NCBI GenBank assembly: GCA_037178625.1
Contig: CM074128.1
Coordinates: 4,092,001-4,156,000 of the forward strand
Direction: 5' to 3'
DNA: 64,000 bases
Source: Skeletonema tropicum
Taxonomy: Eukaryota; Bacillariophyta; Thalassiosirophyceae; Thalassiosirales; Thalassiosiraceae
The translations under genes were made by a program, and so were the position numbers. Numbering within the stretch: the first letter of the stretch is position 1; every line of letters begins with the position of its first letter. Below, piece after piece: positions 21,301 through 31,136 of the stretch. Under the pieces are notes generated by a model. The model did no database searches and was not told where the DNA came from. It saw nothing but the letters and a program-made list of their open reading frames with translations.

Positions 21301-23031
21301 CTAAAGAATGTCAATTGTGTCAGCCAAAATTTCAGGATCGCATTCAGCACTGGCAATCATTTCCTTTCCACCAGATGAAAAGTGTGCTTCAATGGCAGCC
21401 AATACTTCTATTGATTTCTGATCACCAATGAGATTGATAGCAGTTCCCTTCCTTCCAAAACGACCAGTACGTCCAATACGGTGCAGATACGTTTCAAAGT
21501 CTGGCTTTCCATCTTTGTCTATGGGGACGTCATAGTTTACAACGAGGCAGACACCATCCACATCCACACCACGAGCCAAAACATTCGTTGTGATGAGTAC
21601 ATTGGATTCATCTTTTCGGAATGACTCCATTGTCCTGTCGCGCTCCTCATTTTCGACACTACTGTGAAGTACAGAGCAAGTGTATCCATTATCCGCAAGT
21701 GTGCGGTGGACGGAATCAGCATCTCTCTTGGTACCGACGAAAATAATGGATTTGCCAACTGCGAGAAGCGAGTAAATATCTTCCAAAAATTGTAATTTTC
21801 CACCGTCATACTGCTGACAATCAATCCAAATCTGTTTAATGATATCAAGAACCTGTTGTATATTGAAACGTTAAATCCGCGTCAGTCTAAGTCATAATGT
21901 TGTGGAATAATGATACATTAGATCATAGGAATGCAAATAGATGATACTCACCAAATATTCATCACTCTCAATCAAAATTTTGTCAGGATTGTGAATCATC
22001 TTTTCAGCGAAACTAATCACCTCATCGGGGAAGGTTGCCGAAAATAGCAAACTCTGACATTTCTTTGGCATAACCTTCTTGATCAATAGCGAGTTAGCCC
22101 TGTGTCCACTCTCACCAACCATATTATCAGCCTCATCAAGAACGAATACCTTGATAGACCTGGCATCAATAATCCTTCTCTTCAGCCAATCCACAACCTT
22201 TCCAGGAGTTCCAATGACCATGTGCGAGTCTAACTTGGCTCCCCTCTCAATTGTCTCCCCCGAAAGTGCTAGGCGAACTTTTAAGCCTGACATGTGTGCT
22301 GCCATGGGGGTAACCGCATTGTTGAAAATCTGCACAGCCAACTCTCGTGTAGGAGTTACACACAAAGCCTGGCATGTCGCAGGAGTATCAATATTGATCC
22401 TATACAACATTCCCAATACAAATGCAGCAGTTTTACCGGAACCGGATTGAGCCTGCCCAATCAGATTACGAGGAGGGTTGGCCAATATTCTAGGAAGCGC
22501 TTCCTCCTGAATGGCAGATGGGCGTTCAAATCCCATTTCAAAAATCGCCTTGAGCAAATGTTCAGGCAGATTCAGATCTTGGAATGTTTTTGCAGAACTC
22601 AAATGAGAACTTTGATCAGATTGAATCACACGAAGACGATCTGAACTGTTCTTTTGACGTTCCTGAATATCCAGTGCTAATTTTTGCATCCGTTTGGTGA
22701 GTGCATCTGATGTCGCCTTCTTTTTGGTTTCAATTTCCTTTTCTTTCTTTTGTTTGGCTTCCTCGGCGGCAGCAGCGGCAGCCTCTTCTTCTTTCTTGGC
22801 AGCCTCTTTTTTCAATTTCTCATCGGGGGAGAGCCGTTTGTTTTCCGCCTTTTCAACTTTGTTGAGGATAGCATGCGCTTTAAATCGGACCTCCGATTCC
22901 GATGGAATTCGATCCATTTTTGCAACTTCGTCGTCCTTCACCTCAGCCTTTTCCTCCTCCTTCTTGGGCTCTTCGGCAACCGCAGAGCCGTCGCTAGTAG
23001 GAGCAGTCTTGTCGTCTTCAGTGGATGACAT
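21301..23031 (-). CDS. DEAD-box RNA helicase, Dbp5/DDX19 type (2 exons)
   Basis: Exons 23031-21952 and 21852-21301 encode 543 residues; the intron starts GTGAGT, ends CAG and the join reads DEYLVLDIIKQIWIDCQQYDGGK. All helicase motifs are present: Q motif FERPSAIQ, Walker A AQSGSGKTAA (~197), PTRELA, DEAD (~297), SAT, ARGVD and HRIGRTGRFGRKG (~484). The Q-motif context (ILANPPRNLIGQAQSGSGKT) and C-terminal IEAHFSS fit Dbp5/DDX19 best, the ATPase that remodels mRNPs at the cytoplasmic face of the nuclear pore, activated by Gle1. The N-terminal ~130 residues are an acidic/Lys-rich low-complexity helix (KKEAAKKEEEAAAAAAEEAK-like), longer than in animal or yeast homologues. Confidence 0.93.
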
Positions 23032-23363
23032 GATGTTTCGATTTTCCTAATGTATGGCTACGAGCGAGCGAGGAGCGAGCGACGATCCGGTTTGTGCGAT
23101 TTTTGCTTGGTTTGGGCACAACGACAACGAGTCGTTTCTTGATTTCGGATTCTTTGTGGAAATGCAGTGCGTGGTCGGTCGTGCGGATGATGATGGATGG
23201 ATGATGAGCCGGAGTGGAAACAAAACTTCCCTCCGACATAAATACCGCTGAATGCATGAACGGACAAAGAGGACCATGTGGATAATGCACTCCTGGATAG
23301 ACATGCAGCTTATCTTCTTCATCTACTTTAAAGCATTGGGTATATTGTTATACGAAGGACAAC

Positions 23364-24680
23364 ATGGTGGTATTTTATATCCCACAGAAGCTGGAAAAGT
23401 TATGTGGAGACACCTTCGCTTGTAAAAATGGATCTGTATGTAGGGCAGGGGACGGAAGTGAAGTCGATCTCCAACACCAGCATCTGGGCTTACTCTCATC
23501 AATAACATCTGATGTGGATGGATCATCCTATTACTGCGAGTGTCCTCCTGGGTATATTGGTCATGACTGTTCTGTAGAAGTGAAAGAGTGTACTTCACAT
23601 AGAGAAGACTTGGTTCATAGTTGTTACTTTGGAAGCGACTGCATCGTAGCAGATAATGAGTATGGCTTGCTAGACAAATTCTGCGACTGTTCGAGGGCCC
23701 ACACAGAAGATGGAAAGCTTGTAGCAGGTCTAATGTGTCAATATACTTCTTCCACCATGTGCGTTGACTATGATAAAGACTTTGTAAGCACAACTGATGC
23801 ATATTGCACCAACGGAGGAACGTGTCAGAGCATTGTAGGTCCCGATGAAGACTTTCCTGGATGTGTCTGTGACAATAGCAAATGGGATGGAAAACATTGC
23901 GAGTTTGAGGAAGGAGTCCTAAAAGATGACGCTCTAGATCTCTTTTCGTACCGAAAAACTGAGATTCTTTACGAAGAGAACCTTATTCATGGATTGGGAT
24001 TGGGAATGACAGCTCCATCTACGTCCGATGCAAGAGTAGAAAGCGAGAACTTCAACTTTACCATGTTTGGACTTGGCTTTGGGGTTGTAGCTGGCGTTGG
24101 TATTAGTCTTCTCATGCTGCTAGTTGTACGTAGTAGGGTTAGACAGGATAAGGGACAACTTATTCCTGAAGACGATTACAATTGTTTCGTCTACGATGGT
24201 CTAGGCCCACCTCCAAATGTGTTTTCTGCCTCTCGAAAGAAAGAAGGCGAATTAGAAGATGATGAAGAAAGTATAATGCAATTCGGAAATGAGCACTATG
24301 TCAAACACCAAGACAGCGTAGAAATATTAGATGAAGTCACTTCCAGGATACTTGAATCCCAGTTCAGCAGGACGGAAGTTGGCGGAGCGCATTCGAAAGA
24401 GGAAGAACTGGAAGAAGACTTTTCATCACCTTCGTATTATGATCGCGAAGACGAAAGATTGGATGGAAAAGGTCTTTCTCGAATCACGATAAAAATTGGA
24501 GAGGCTCCTCTCTCTCCTACTGAAGACGAGCAGTCATTGCCGATGAGGTCCATTATGAGTTTAGATGGAGACGATGACGTGTTGGATGATAATGAACATT
24601 CAAATATAATGAGTCTGGACGGAAGTTACTCCGAAGACGAAGATGACGCTTCCAACTACAGGATAATTAGCTATGTCTAG
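23364..24680 (+). CDS. EGF-like single-pass membrane protein
   Basis: 438 residues from the ATG at 23364. Cys-rich EGF-like modules: LCGDTFACKNGSVC ... YYCECPPGYIGHDCS (~12-70) and YCTNGGTCQSIVG ... GCVCDNSKWDGKHCE (~145-180). One hydrophobic span (GLGFGVVAGVGISLLMLLVV, ~235-255) is followed by RSRVR and a long acidic, Ser/Glu-rich tail (EDDEESIMQFG, DGDDDVLDDN), so a type I topology is expected. The called start lacks a signal peptide; the frame is open upstream to a TAG near 23310 without another ATG, so a small upstream exon carrying the signal peptide may have been missed. Surface receptor or adhesion role is inferred only from architecture. Confidence 0.72.
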   Translation: MVVFYIPQKLEKLCGDTFACKNGSVCRAGDGSEVDLQHQHLGLLSSITSDVDGSSYYCECPPGYIGHDCSVEVKECTSHREDLVHSCYFGSDCIVADNEYGLLDKFCDCSRAHTEDGKLVAGLMCQYTSSTMCVDYDKDFVSTTDAYCTNGGTCQSIVGPDEDFPGCVCDNSKWDGKHCEFEEGVLKDDALDLFSYRKTEILYEENLIHGLGLGMTAPSTSDARVESENFNFTMFGLGFGVVAGVGISLLMLLVVRSRVRQDKGQLIPEDDYNCFVYDGLGPPPNVFSASRKKEGELEDDEESIMQFGNEHYVKHQDSVEILDEVTSRILESQFSRTEVGGAHSKEEELEEDFSSPSYYDREDERLDGKGLSRITIKIGEAPLSPTEDEQSLPMRSIMSLDGDDDVLDDNEHSNIMSLDGSYSEDEDDASNYRIISYV

Positions 24681-24852
24681 GTTTGACAACGTTCACAACT
24701 ATAGAGTTGATAAATAAATATATATAGAGAGTTTATCTGAGTAGATACAACTCATTGAAATCACTAAACACTCAAGAAAGTATATATAAGCATTTTTCTA
24801 CTCTATATTTAATAAATCTGTGCCACATCCCATATCATCTGACGGAGTACTT

Positions 24853-25977
24853 CTATATACTCGTATCAGAGTCGTCTAACGTAAAGACGTTTTCAGGACT
24901 CTCAAGGAAGGATGCCAGTAAACAGTTCACAATGAGCTGTCTATGCTCATTCAGAAACTGAACCCACTGAGGCCAATATTCTCTCCGTGCGTAGTCAAAA
25001 GGAGAGTGCCCGCGCTTGTCCTTGGATAGCAGCAATTCAGGTGCGGATGTTATAAGAATTCTCATGATTTCATGATTCGGCGCCGACGAGGACCAACAAG
25101 CATCATGCATGGGGGTTCGTCCCATGTCATCACGAACTCGCGGTGAAACACCAGCCTCGTTTATAAAGAATCGAACTATGTCAGTGAAGCCACGTCTACA
25201 TGATGTGTGGAGCAGGCTCTCACCAAATCGATTACTAGTTTGCATGATTTCACCAGCCTCATGGAAGGCCCGTAGCGTCTCAACATCATTCCCCTGTACA
25301 GCGTATACCTTATCGTTATTATATGCTTCTGTCTGCTCATTTGAATATGTAAGGAAGTATGAATCATCATTCAGCCGCGTAGTTGCCACCGCTATAATGT
25401 CTTCCCCTCGAATTGCGCTAGTCACGCTTTTTGACTGGAGCAGTATCGTTCTTACAAATACGGCTGGGCTGACGTTTAAGTCAAGCTCGCTCTCAGACAC
25501 CAGTAACGTGCTGTCAACAGATTCTGAAACTGCCAAGCCAGGTAATGCCGTGCAACTACTCGAATGATTCATGATGGATGATGGTAACTGATTTCCGAGC
25601 TTACGAAGACCGAGTGGAGTGGTAGATGAATTGGTATCTGTGGATGCCTCCTTAGTTGAAGCTGAAAATGAGACTCGTTTTCTCTTAGCAACTGGAATGG
25701 ATGATAATATAGCAGTCGAGCCGACGTCGGCAGTAATAGCAGCTTCGTTGATAACGGTAGTGAATGTAGCAGAATGAGTGGAAAGACTAGATGAGCAGCG
25801 TTTTTTCGAATTCATGCTCTCGCTCAAGTCAGATGTGGTCGCCTCAGCAGATGCCGTCGACGCTACAGATACATTCAATTGATGATGTATCAGATTATTA
25901 CAGTGCTGCGGTTGTTTGAGTAATTGTGTATTACTGCTGTCGCACACTGAGTGCTCGCTGTTGACATGGTCATGCAT
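24853..25977 (-). CDS. Ankyrin-repeat protein
   Basis: 374 residues. The N-terminal ~190 residues are Ser/Thr-rich and low complexity, with a basic cluster KRKRVSFS that could be a nuclear signal. Ankyrin repeats occupy ~205-345: YAVQGNDVETLRAFHEAGE, GESLLHTSCRRGFTDIVRFFI, GVSPRVRDDMGRTPMHDACWS and GHSPFDYARREYWPQWVQFL. The block DVETLRAFHEAG..MQTSNRFGESLLH is familiar from a large diatom ankyrin family of unknown function. Single exon. The ATG at 25977 is the first in frame. Protein-protein adaptor by family; partner unknown. Confidence 0.8.
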   Translation of the reverse strand: MHDHVNSEHSVCDSSNTQLLKQPQHCNNLIHHQLNVSVASTASAEATTSDLSESMNSKKRCSSSLSTHSATFTTVINEAAITADVGSTAILSSIPVAKRKRVSFSASTKEASTDTNSSTTPLGLRKLGNQLPSSIMNHSSSCTALPGLAVSESVDSTLLVSESELDLNVSPAVFVRTILLQSKSVTSAIRGEDIIAVATTRLNDDSYFLTYSNEQTEAYNNDKVYAVQGNDVETLRAFHEAGEIMQTSNRFGESLLHTSCRRGFTDIVRFFINEAGVSPRVRDDMGRTPMHDACWSSSAPNHEIMRILITSAPELLLSKDKRGHSPFDYARREYWPQWVQFLNEHRQLIVNCLLASFLESPENVFTLDDSDTSI

Positions 25978-26686
25978 TCTGCGCCGTGCTGTATGTGCTG
26001 GTGTGTTGGAGTGGTGTGGTGGCGAGTTGGCCTGCTGTGTTGGAGGCCATGGTCCAGTTGGTTTAAGTCTGAGCCGCTCTGATTCAGTCCATGCTGGCGT
26101 AAAATTTTTGATACTGCGTCAGATTTTTTATAATGCCTCGGTCCTTGGCTCAAGATTCATGTGTCAGAAGTTAGTGATTTGATACGAACTCGAGGCATAA
26201 AGTAATCATCGCATGAATATCGCCAATTTGAGTGCCGCTTTGTCATACTCATCCTCAAGTTCAACATGGGAGAATGAGCAGATGATTCGCTGGTGCTGCG
26301 GTAACATTCCTGCTCAGAGATGTCGCTTCGCTGGTAGCGAAAGCAAAAGGGTGGAATTTGCAGATGGGAGAGAAAAGCGCCAGCTGAGATTACATGCGGT
26401 TTAACGGCAACAGTAACGGCAAGGTACTGATTTGATTCATTTGGGGGCATTTGGCTCAATTCGTTGGTTGAATGTGAATGATTGGTTGAACGATTGAAAT
26501 AGGAATAGGATACAAATTATATTAGGAATAGGATACAAATTATCAGCCACCTTAAGTATGAGTATCCTGATCACTCCAGATAAAGCCTACTTTGATGGAA
26601 CGAACTTTTGAGTCATTGCCCAATACATTCATTTACATTCAACAACTTACACGGTAGCCTATGCATGAAGCAACAATGACCTCTTC
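25978..26686. other. Intergenic region with a 20-bp direct repeat
   Basis: No gene supported in about 700 bases. AGGAATAGGATACAAATTAT occurs at 26501-26520 and again at 26524-26543 (period 23). Confidence 0.5.
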
Positions 26687-27424
26687 CTAATCCTCTTTAT
26701 CTGCCAATACATCCCAAACAACTCCAGCTGTCAACACTATTGCGAAAGTACCAACGATATTGTAGAGTGGTATATCGTCCAACCAGTCAAGCAGAGGCTT
26801 GAATCTAGACAAGAATAATGTCACCACTATCAACACAATGCATGCAGCGAAAAATGTTCCCAGGCACAAGTCCAACGGAGTAAAGAGACCTCCAAGAACC
26901 AATGATGGAAAATACGATATCTCATCCAGTGCTCCTAAAAATGTAAAGCTCACTACTGCCCATGGACTAAGTTGTATTCTATCATCATCGTTGTCATCGC
27001 TGTCAGCTTCGCAAGACAGTTGTTCTGCATCCTGTGTCTCAACTGATCCATATAAGTTGTCTGTCTGATGCGTCGTTTGTTGTTGAAATGCAGATTGCGC
27101 TGCCGCTCTCCTCCTTCTTTTGAGCCACTTCTTAACATAGAGTGATACTGCGATGATCCAGCAAAAACCAGCGCCGATTGATCCCAACAATATCTCCGCA
27201 TTCTTCTCGTCCGAAACTGCCCATTGCAATGTTGATGCAACGGCTACACAAACAAACACAAGGACCTCCAAGGTCGCTATGAATAGAACACCGTGAATCA
27301 ATCTTGTGCAAAGAGGAAGCGACGGTGAAGTATACGGAACGAGCCAGATAGCGTCGTCAGCTGTAGTAGCAGCGACCATCAACGTGGCCCCGACCAGGCC
27401 AGTCAGTGATGTTGATGTCGCCAT
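26687..27424 (-). CDS. Six-pass membrane protein, possibly LysE/CadD-superfamily transporter
   Basis: 245 residues with about six hydrophobic spans: GLVGATLMVAATTADDAIWL, LIHGVLFIATLEVLVFVCVAVA, IGAGFCWIIAVSLYVKKW, WAVVSFTFLGALDEISYFP, LCLGTFFAACIVLIVVTLFL and YNIVGTFAIVLTAGVVWDVL. The two halves have similar acidic pairs within membrane (TADDA; GALDEI), reminiscent of the duplicated three-helix design of LysE/CadD/TMEM165-type cation transporters. A charged loop with a run of Gln, Asp and Arg separates the halves. Substrate unknown; the family link is inference from topology and I would not name it further. Confidence 0.55.
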   Translation of the reverse strand: MATSTSLTGLVGATLMVAATTADDAIWLVPYTSPSLPLCTRLIHGVLFIATLEVLVFVCVAVASTLQWAVSDEKNAEILLGSIGAGFCWIIAVSLYVKKWLKRRRRAAAQSAFQQQTTHQTDNLYGSVETQDAEQLSCEADSDDNDDDRIQLSPWAVVSFTFLGALDEISYFPSLVLGGLFTPLDLCLGTFFAACIVLIVVTLFLSRFKPLLDWLDDIPLYNIVGTFAIVLTAGVVWDVLADKED

Positions 27425-27696
27425 GGTTGATGATGGTTGTACTTATGTGTGGATGGCTGGCGCAAGCCATCCAAGCTAGCGTCGCAATCAAGTCCAAAGT
27501 GAGTGATGAGTGACACCTGCCTTGAGGGGCTGCAAAGCAGTTCCCGCCACCGCCACACGCGCTCATCTCACTTGAAAATGAAAGATATCAATTTCAACCA
27601 AGTGAAGCCAGAACTTTTCCTACGCCATCACCGAATGCAGAGGAGAACAAGCAGCAAGAAGCATCGGATCACTCATTAAAAGTACTGTGAAGCATC

Positions 27697-28143
27697 ATGA
27701 TAGGGCAACGCATTTTGAAAACGGCTCTGACTTCTACTGCCAGGAGGCAACAATCTTTATTCAGCACAACTGCTGTTCGAAGTAGCGGCAGTGGCATCAC
27801 TCGCCTTGGAACTGAGGTTCTACCTACCATGAGTCAAGCAGTTGTGCACAATGATATCGTGTACCTAAGCGGTCAAGTTGATGGCACAGGAGAGGACGTT
27901 GTCGCTCAAACTAAGAACGTACTTGCCAAAGTTGACGCCTACCTGGAAGAGGCGGGAACTGACAAATCAAAACTGCTCACAAGCACAATCTGGCTGAAGA
28001 ATATAGAAAGGGACTTTGGGGCGATGAATGAGGTATGGTGTCAATGGATCGACCAGAATAATAAGCCTGTTCGAGCTACCACAGAAGCTAGTCTGGCTGC
28101 GCCGAATATGCTTGTCGAGATTCAAGTGACAGCTGCAAAGTAA
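27697..28143 (+). CDS. RidA-family (YjgF/UK114) enamine/imine deaminase, mitochondrial
   Basis: 148 residues. The RidA core starts near residue 35: GTEVLPTMSQAVVHNDIVYLSGQV, then QTKNVLAKVDAYLEEAGTD, LLTSTIWLKNI and the family signature KPVRATTEASLAAPNMLVEIQVTA, including the conserved Arg that binds the substrate carboxylate and the Glu of the VEI motif. RidA hydrolyses reactive enamines/imines such as 2-aminoacrylate released by PLP enzymes. The first ~33 residues (RILKTALTSTARRQQSLFST) lack acids and are rich in Arg/Ser/Thr: mitochondrial presequence. Unspliced. Confidence 0.93.
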   Translation: MIGQRILKTALTSTARRQQSLFSTTAVRSSGSGITRLGTEVLPTMSQAVVHNDIVYLSGQVDGTGEDVVAQTKNVLAKVDAYLEEAGTDKSKLLTSTIWLKNIERDFGAMNEVWCQWIDQNNKPVRATTEASLAAPNMLVEIQVTAAK

Positions 28144-28952
28144 TAGACGAAGTAAACGACAAAAATGATAATGGGTGAAACGGGAGGTAATTCAAAGGTT
28201 GTAAGTCTTCTTAAAGCATGCAACAGGTGAATATTTATGACTAATCTAAACGCTCATGTTTCGGCAGAAGATATTTTTTTACATGAACATGTAAATAAAA
28301 TATGCATAAGTACCAAATTTTCATGTCGAATTCAGAATACTGAAACCAACCACAACATTTTGTAATCTTTGATATAACTTTTTCTCCCCGCTCCTTCAGA
28401 ATCAACATCTGTAGAAGCATAGAACATAATCAGAACAAAGCGAGTTGGTTGGAGTTTTACACCTTCGAGTGTACACGGGCCTCTATGTACATCAACCGCA
28501 TCAGTACAAAGAAGTTGCTCTGCAAGAGTCCTCTCACTACTTCTTTACCTACTACCATAACCTCTTCCCACTCGCTCCATCCCCATCCCACCCAGGGTTC
28601 ATAGATACAACATATGATGTGCCCTGATCTGCCCTGCCTGATCCACCACCCTTTTGATGCGAAAAGGAAGAAAAGAAGGCTTTTGAGTCTTACATTTTAA
28701 AATCTCTTACACTAGGAATCAATACAGTACAAGAGTTTCCGGGTTCGGTCCCAGTGCGCGAGCACAGCCCTCACTCTTGCTTGGCAAAAGATCCCAAAGA
28801 TGCGCATACATCAGCCCAGCCACGAGCGAGCCCAAGCCAAACTGCAAACTGCCAACCATCAACACACAACATTATCACGTCGTGCGTATCTTCTACTCGG
28901 CCATAATATTTGAAATCATTTTAGTCATCATCTCCATTACCGAGACTCTACC
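28144..28952. other. Intergenic region
   Basis: About 800 bases between RidA and the Cys-rich secreted protein. No gene or recognised element is supported. Confidence 0.4.
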
Positions 28953-30425
28953 ATGATACAATCTACACTCACCCTGTTCCTCTTCATTGCCACTGGAGGG
29001 TCCCAGGTCGCCAATGCTCAAGTCGACAATCCAAACTTCAGAATTTGTGGATTGAACTACACCAATGTGTTACAGAATTGTAGATCAAATCCTACATGTC
29101 CTACCGGTGACAATTGTCCTGTCGGCTACACCTGCTACCAGCTGAACGAGCAGCTCTGTCCACCGGAGACACCTGCACCAACACCTGAACCAACAGATGC
29201 GCCAACACCAACACCTCCGCCAACGCCTACACCATTATTCCAAGTATGCGCCTCAGGCTTTACTGAAGCCACTGAGCTGTGTTTTGACACGACGAAGACT
29301 TGTGCAACCTGTAACAACATCACTGAGGCATGCTTCCAAATTAAACCAGAGCTTTGCACGGTTTCTGTAACAACAACATCTCCGGTGACAGCAACACCTA
29401 CTGTGGCGCCAGTGTCGGACGCTCCTACAAAAGCTCCAACACCAAACAGATATTTTTGCGCATCGAATTGGGACACTGTTGACGAGAATTGTAGCACGTT
29501 GAAACCATGTCCTAACGGTCAACAGGATTGCGCTGGTGTTGGAAATTGTTATCAGATTCAAGCTGCCCAGTGCGGCAGTTCAACTAGGCCGGGTGATTTA
29601 AGCAGTGGTGGAAATATTATCAATGCCCAGACAGTACCAAAGACAGCATCACCCACTAAGGCACCAAGTGTGGCACCACAGACAGCAGCACCCACGACAG
29701 CAACACCTACAACGTCACCTACTGAGGCTCCAAAACCTACTCCATCCCCCATTTCTTTAGCTCCAACAAAAGCTCCCATTCCCAATAGATTTTTTTGCGC
29801 ATCCAGCTGGGCCACTGTTGATGAAAATTGTAGCACGGCAACTCCATGTCCTAACGGCCAGTGGGATTGTAATGGTCTTGGAGATGAAATGAATTGTTAT
29901 CAGATCCAGGCGAAAGAGTGCCCAGGTTTGATTGGTCAGGATGATACCGGCAGTTCTGAAACCGAAGGGGAAGGATCAGGATCAGGTCCTCAATTGAGCG
30001 CTCCTTCTGGTTCCTCGCCTCAGGCCACTGTTTCAGCGAAAGTAAGAGTTTGCGCAAAAGATATAATCGAGGCAATATTCAATTGCGGTACAAATACTCC
30101 CTGTCCTAATGGAGCCGCAGCTTCATGCGCATCAGGCGAGGCATGCTTTGAGCTTGAAAGTTGTAGTACAAGTACAAGCAATTCAATGACTGGTGATTCT
30201 ACTCAAGAATCTGAATTCACCTTCGGTACCGGAGTTCCTGTTCCCAGTCCAAGTGGAGAGAACCAAATAAGTGATGCACCCACTCCTAGACCTTCACAAG
30301 CAGCATGGGAATTTAACTGGACTACTCCCTCTCCAAATGGCTCTAACATTCAACAAATTAGCCTTGTCTTGAAATCATTTCTGGTTGGTGCGAGTGTTGT
30401 GGGTGCAGCTTTGGCTATGATGTAA
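28953..30425 (+). CDS. Secreted Cys-rich, Pro/Thr-rich wall/surface protein
   Basis: 490 residues. Signal peptide at the start (STLTLFLFIATGGSQVANAQ), then five Cys-rich modules of ~45 residues, each with the pattern C...(W/L)..(V/A)..(N/E)C......CP.G...C......C(Y/F)......C, for example FRICGLNYTNVLQNC and RYFCASNWDTVDENC. The modules are joined by linkers rich in PT, TPAP and SPT repeats, likely O-glycosylated. The end is hydrophobic (LVLKSFLVGASVVGAALAMM), fitting a GPI signal or anchor. Such modules with 'CP.G..C......C(F/Y)' recur in diatom secreted, possibly chitin- or frustule-associated proteins; binding function is not shown. Modules 3 and 4 are close copies, indicating internal duplication. 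Confidence 0.82.
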   Translation: MIQSTLTLFLFIATGGSQVANAQVDNPNFRICGLNYTNVLQNCRSNPTCPTGDNCPVGYTCYQLNEQLCPPETPAPTPEPTDAPTPTPPPTPTPLFQVCASGFTEATELCFDTTKTCATCNNITEACFQIKPELCTVSVTTTSPVTATPTVAPVSDAPTKAPTPNRYFCASNWDTVDENCSTLKPCPNGQQDCAGVGNCYQIQAAQCGSSTRPGDLSSGGNIINAQTVPKTASPTKAPSVAPQTAAPTTATPTTSPTEAPKPTPSPISLAPTKAPIPNRFFCASSWATVDENCSTATPCPNGQWDCNGLGDEMNCYQIQAKECPGLIGQDDTGSSETEGEGSGSGPQLSAPSGSSPQATVSAKVRVCAKDIIEAIFNCGTNTPCPNGAAASCASGEACFELESCSTSTSNSMTGDSTQESEFTFGTGVPVPSPSGENQISDAPTPRPSQAAWEFNWTTPSPNGSNIQQISLVLKSFLVGASVVGAALAMM

Positions 30426-31136
30426 TTGCCAAGTTTGAGTGAAAGAGAAGGAAGAAGTTATTCGCATAAGCAAATGTATTAAATGTTGTTATCGTGGCAA
30501 TTAATTGGTTCATCATCAACGTGTAATTACCACATCTCTTCCATTGGGAAGGTAATGTAACGTTGTACTGACAGCAAGGTGCAAGGGTGGGAGGTATCTA
30601 TCTGCGCAAAGGGACGGGAGACGGGAGGATTCTGTGGCACACCGGTTGGTCATTCTGTAAGTGCATTTGTAGGTTGCTAGATAGAGTCTTGACTCTGCTA
30701 GCTTGCGTGCCTTTGCGTGCTTGCTTGCCAAACTCGAAAATCAAACAATTAGCCATCAGGGGAAAAAGCGGCTTAAAACAAGCTGATTCTGAGACCAACC
30801 ACCGTACTAATTCCTACATAGACGTTTCTAGCTTTCTACGTGGCTTTTTGCCTTTTAAGCGCCTGCGCTTAAATACAGGCCGATCTGAGCTCAAGAGGCG
30901 CTTTTTCCCCTGATGGCTACAAACAATCAATTCAACATCAACATTCCAAATGCCAATGCCAACAACTGCCAACACAGCCAACTAAAGCGCTATTTACAAA
31001 GCTTTGCCGCTCTCAAAGTCTTTAATTCAATAGTAACGTGAATGTGGCAGAGTACTACGCGGTAGGCGATGACACCATAACAGGACCAGCATATCAAGCG
31101 ACCAATAATTTCATTATCTTCTGCAACGAACAAAAA
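30426..31136. other. Intergenic region
   Basis: About 700 bases, no gene supported. A perfect small palindrome AAGCGCCTGCGCTT lies near 30857; open frames here are short and unrecognised. Confidence 0.4.

Noticed and set aside
22694..23050. Ser/Phe-rich plus-strand reading frame
   Set aside because: It is the reverse complement of the Lys/Glu/Ala-rich N-terminus of the Dbp5-type helicase, a usual shadow of biased codons.
29135..29836. Val/Gly-rich minus-strand frames opposite the secreted Cys-rich protein
   Set aside because: Shadows of the PT-rich linkers (ACA/CCA codons read backwards as TGT/TGG); no independent support.
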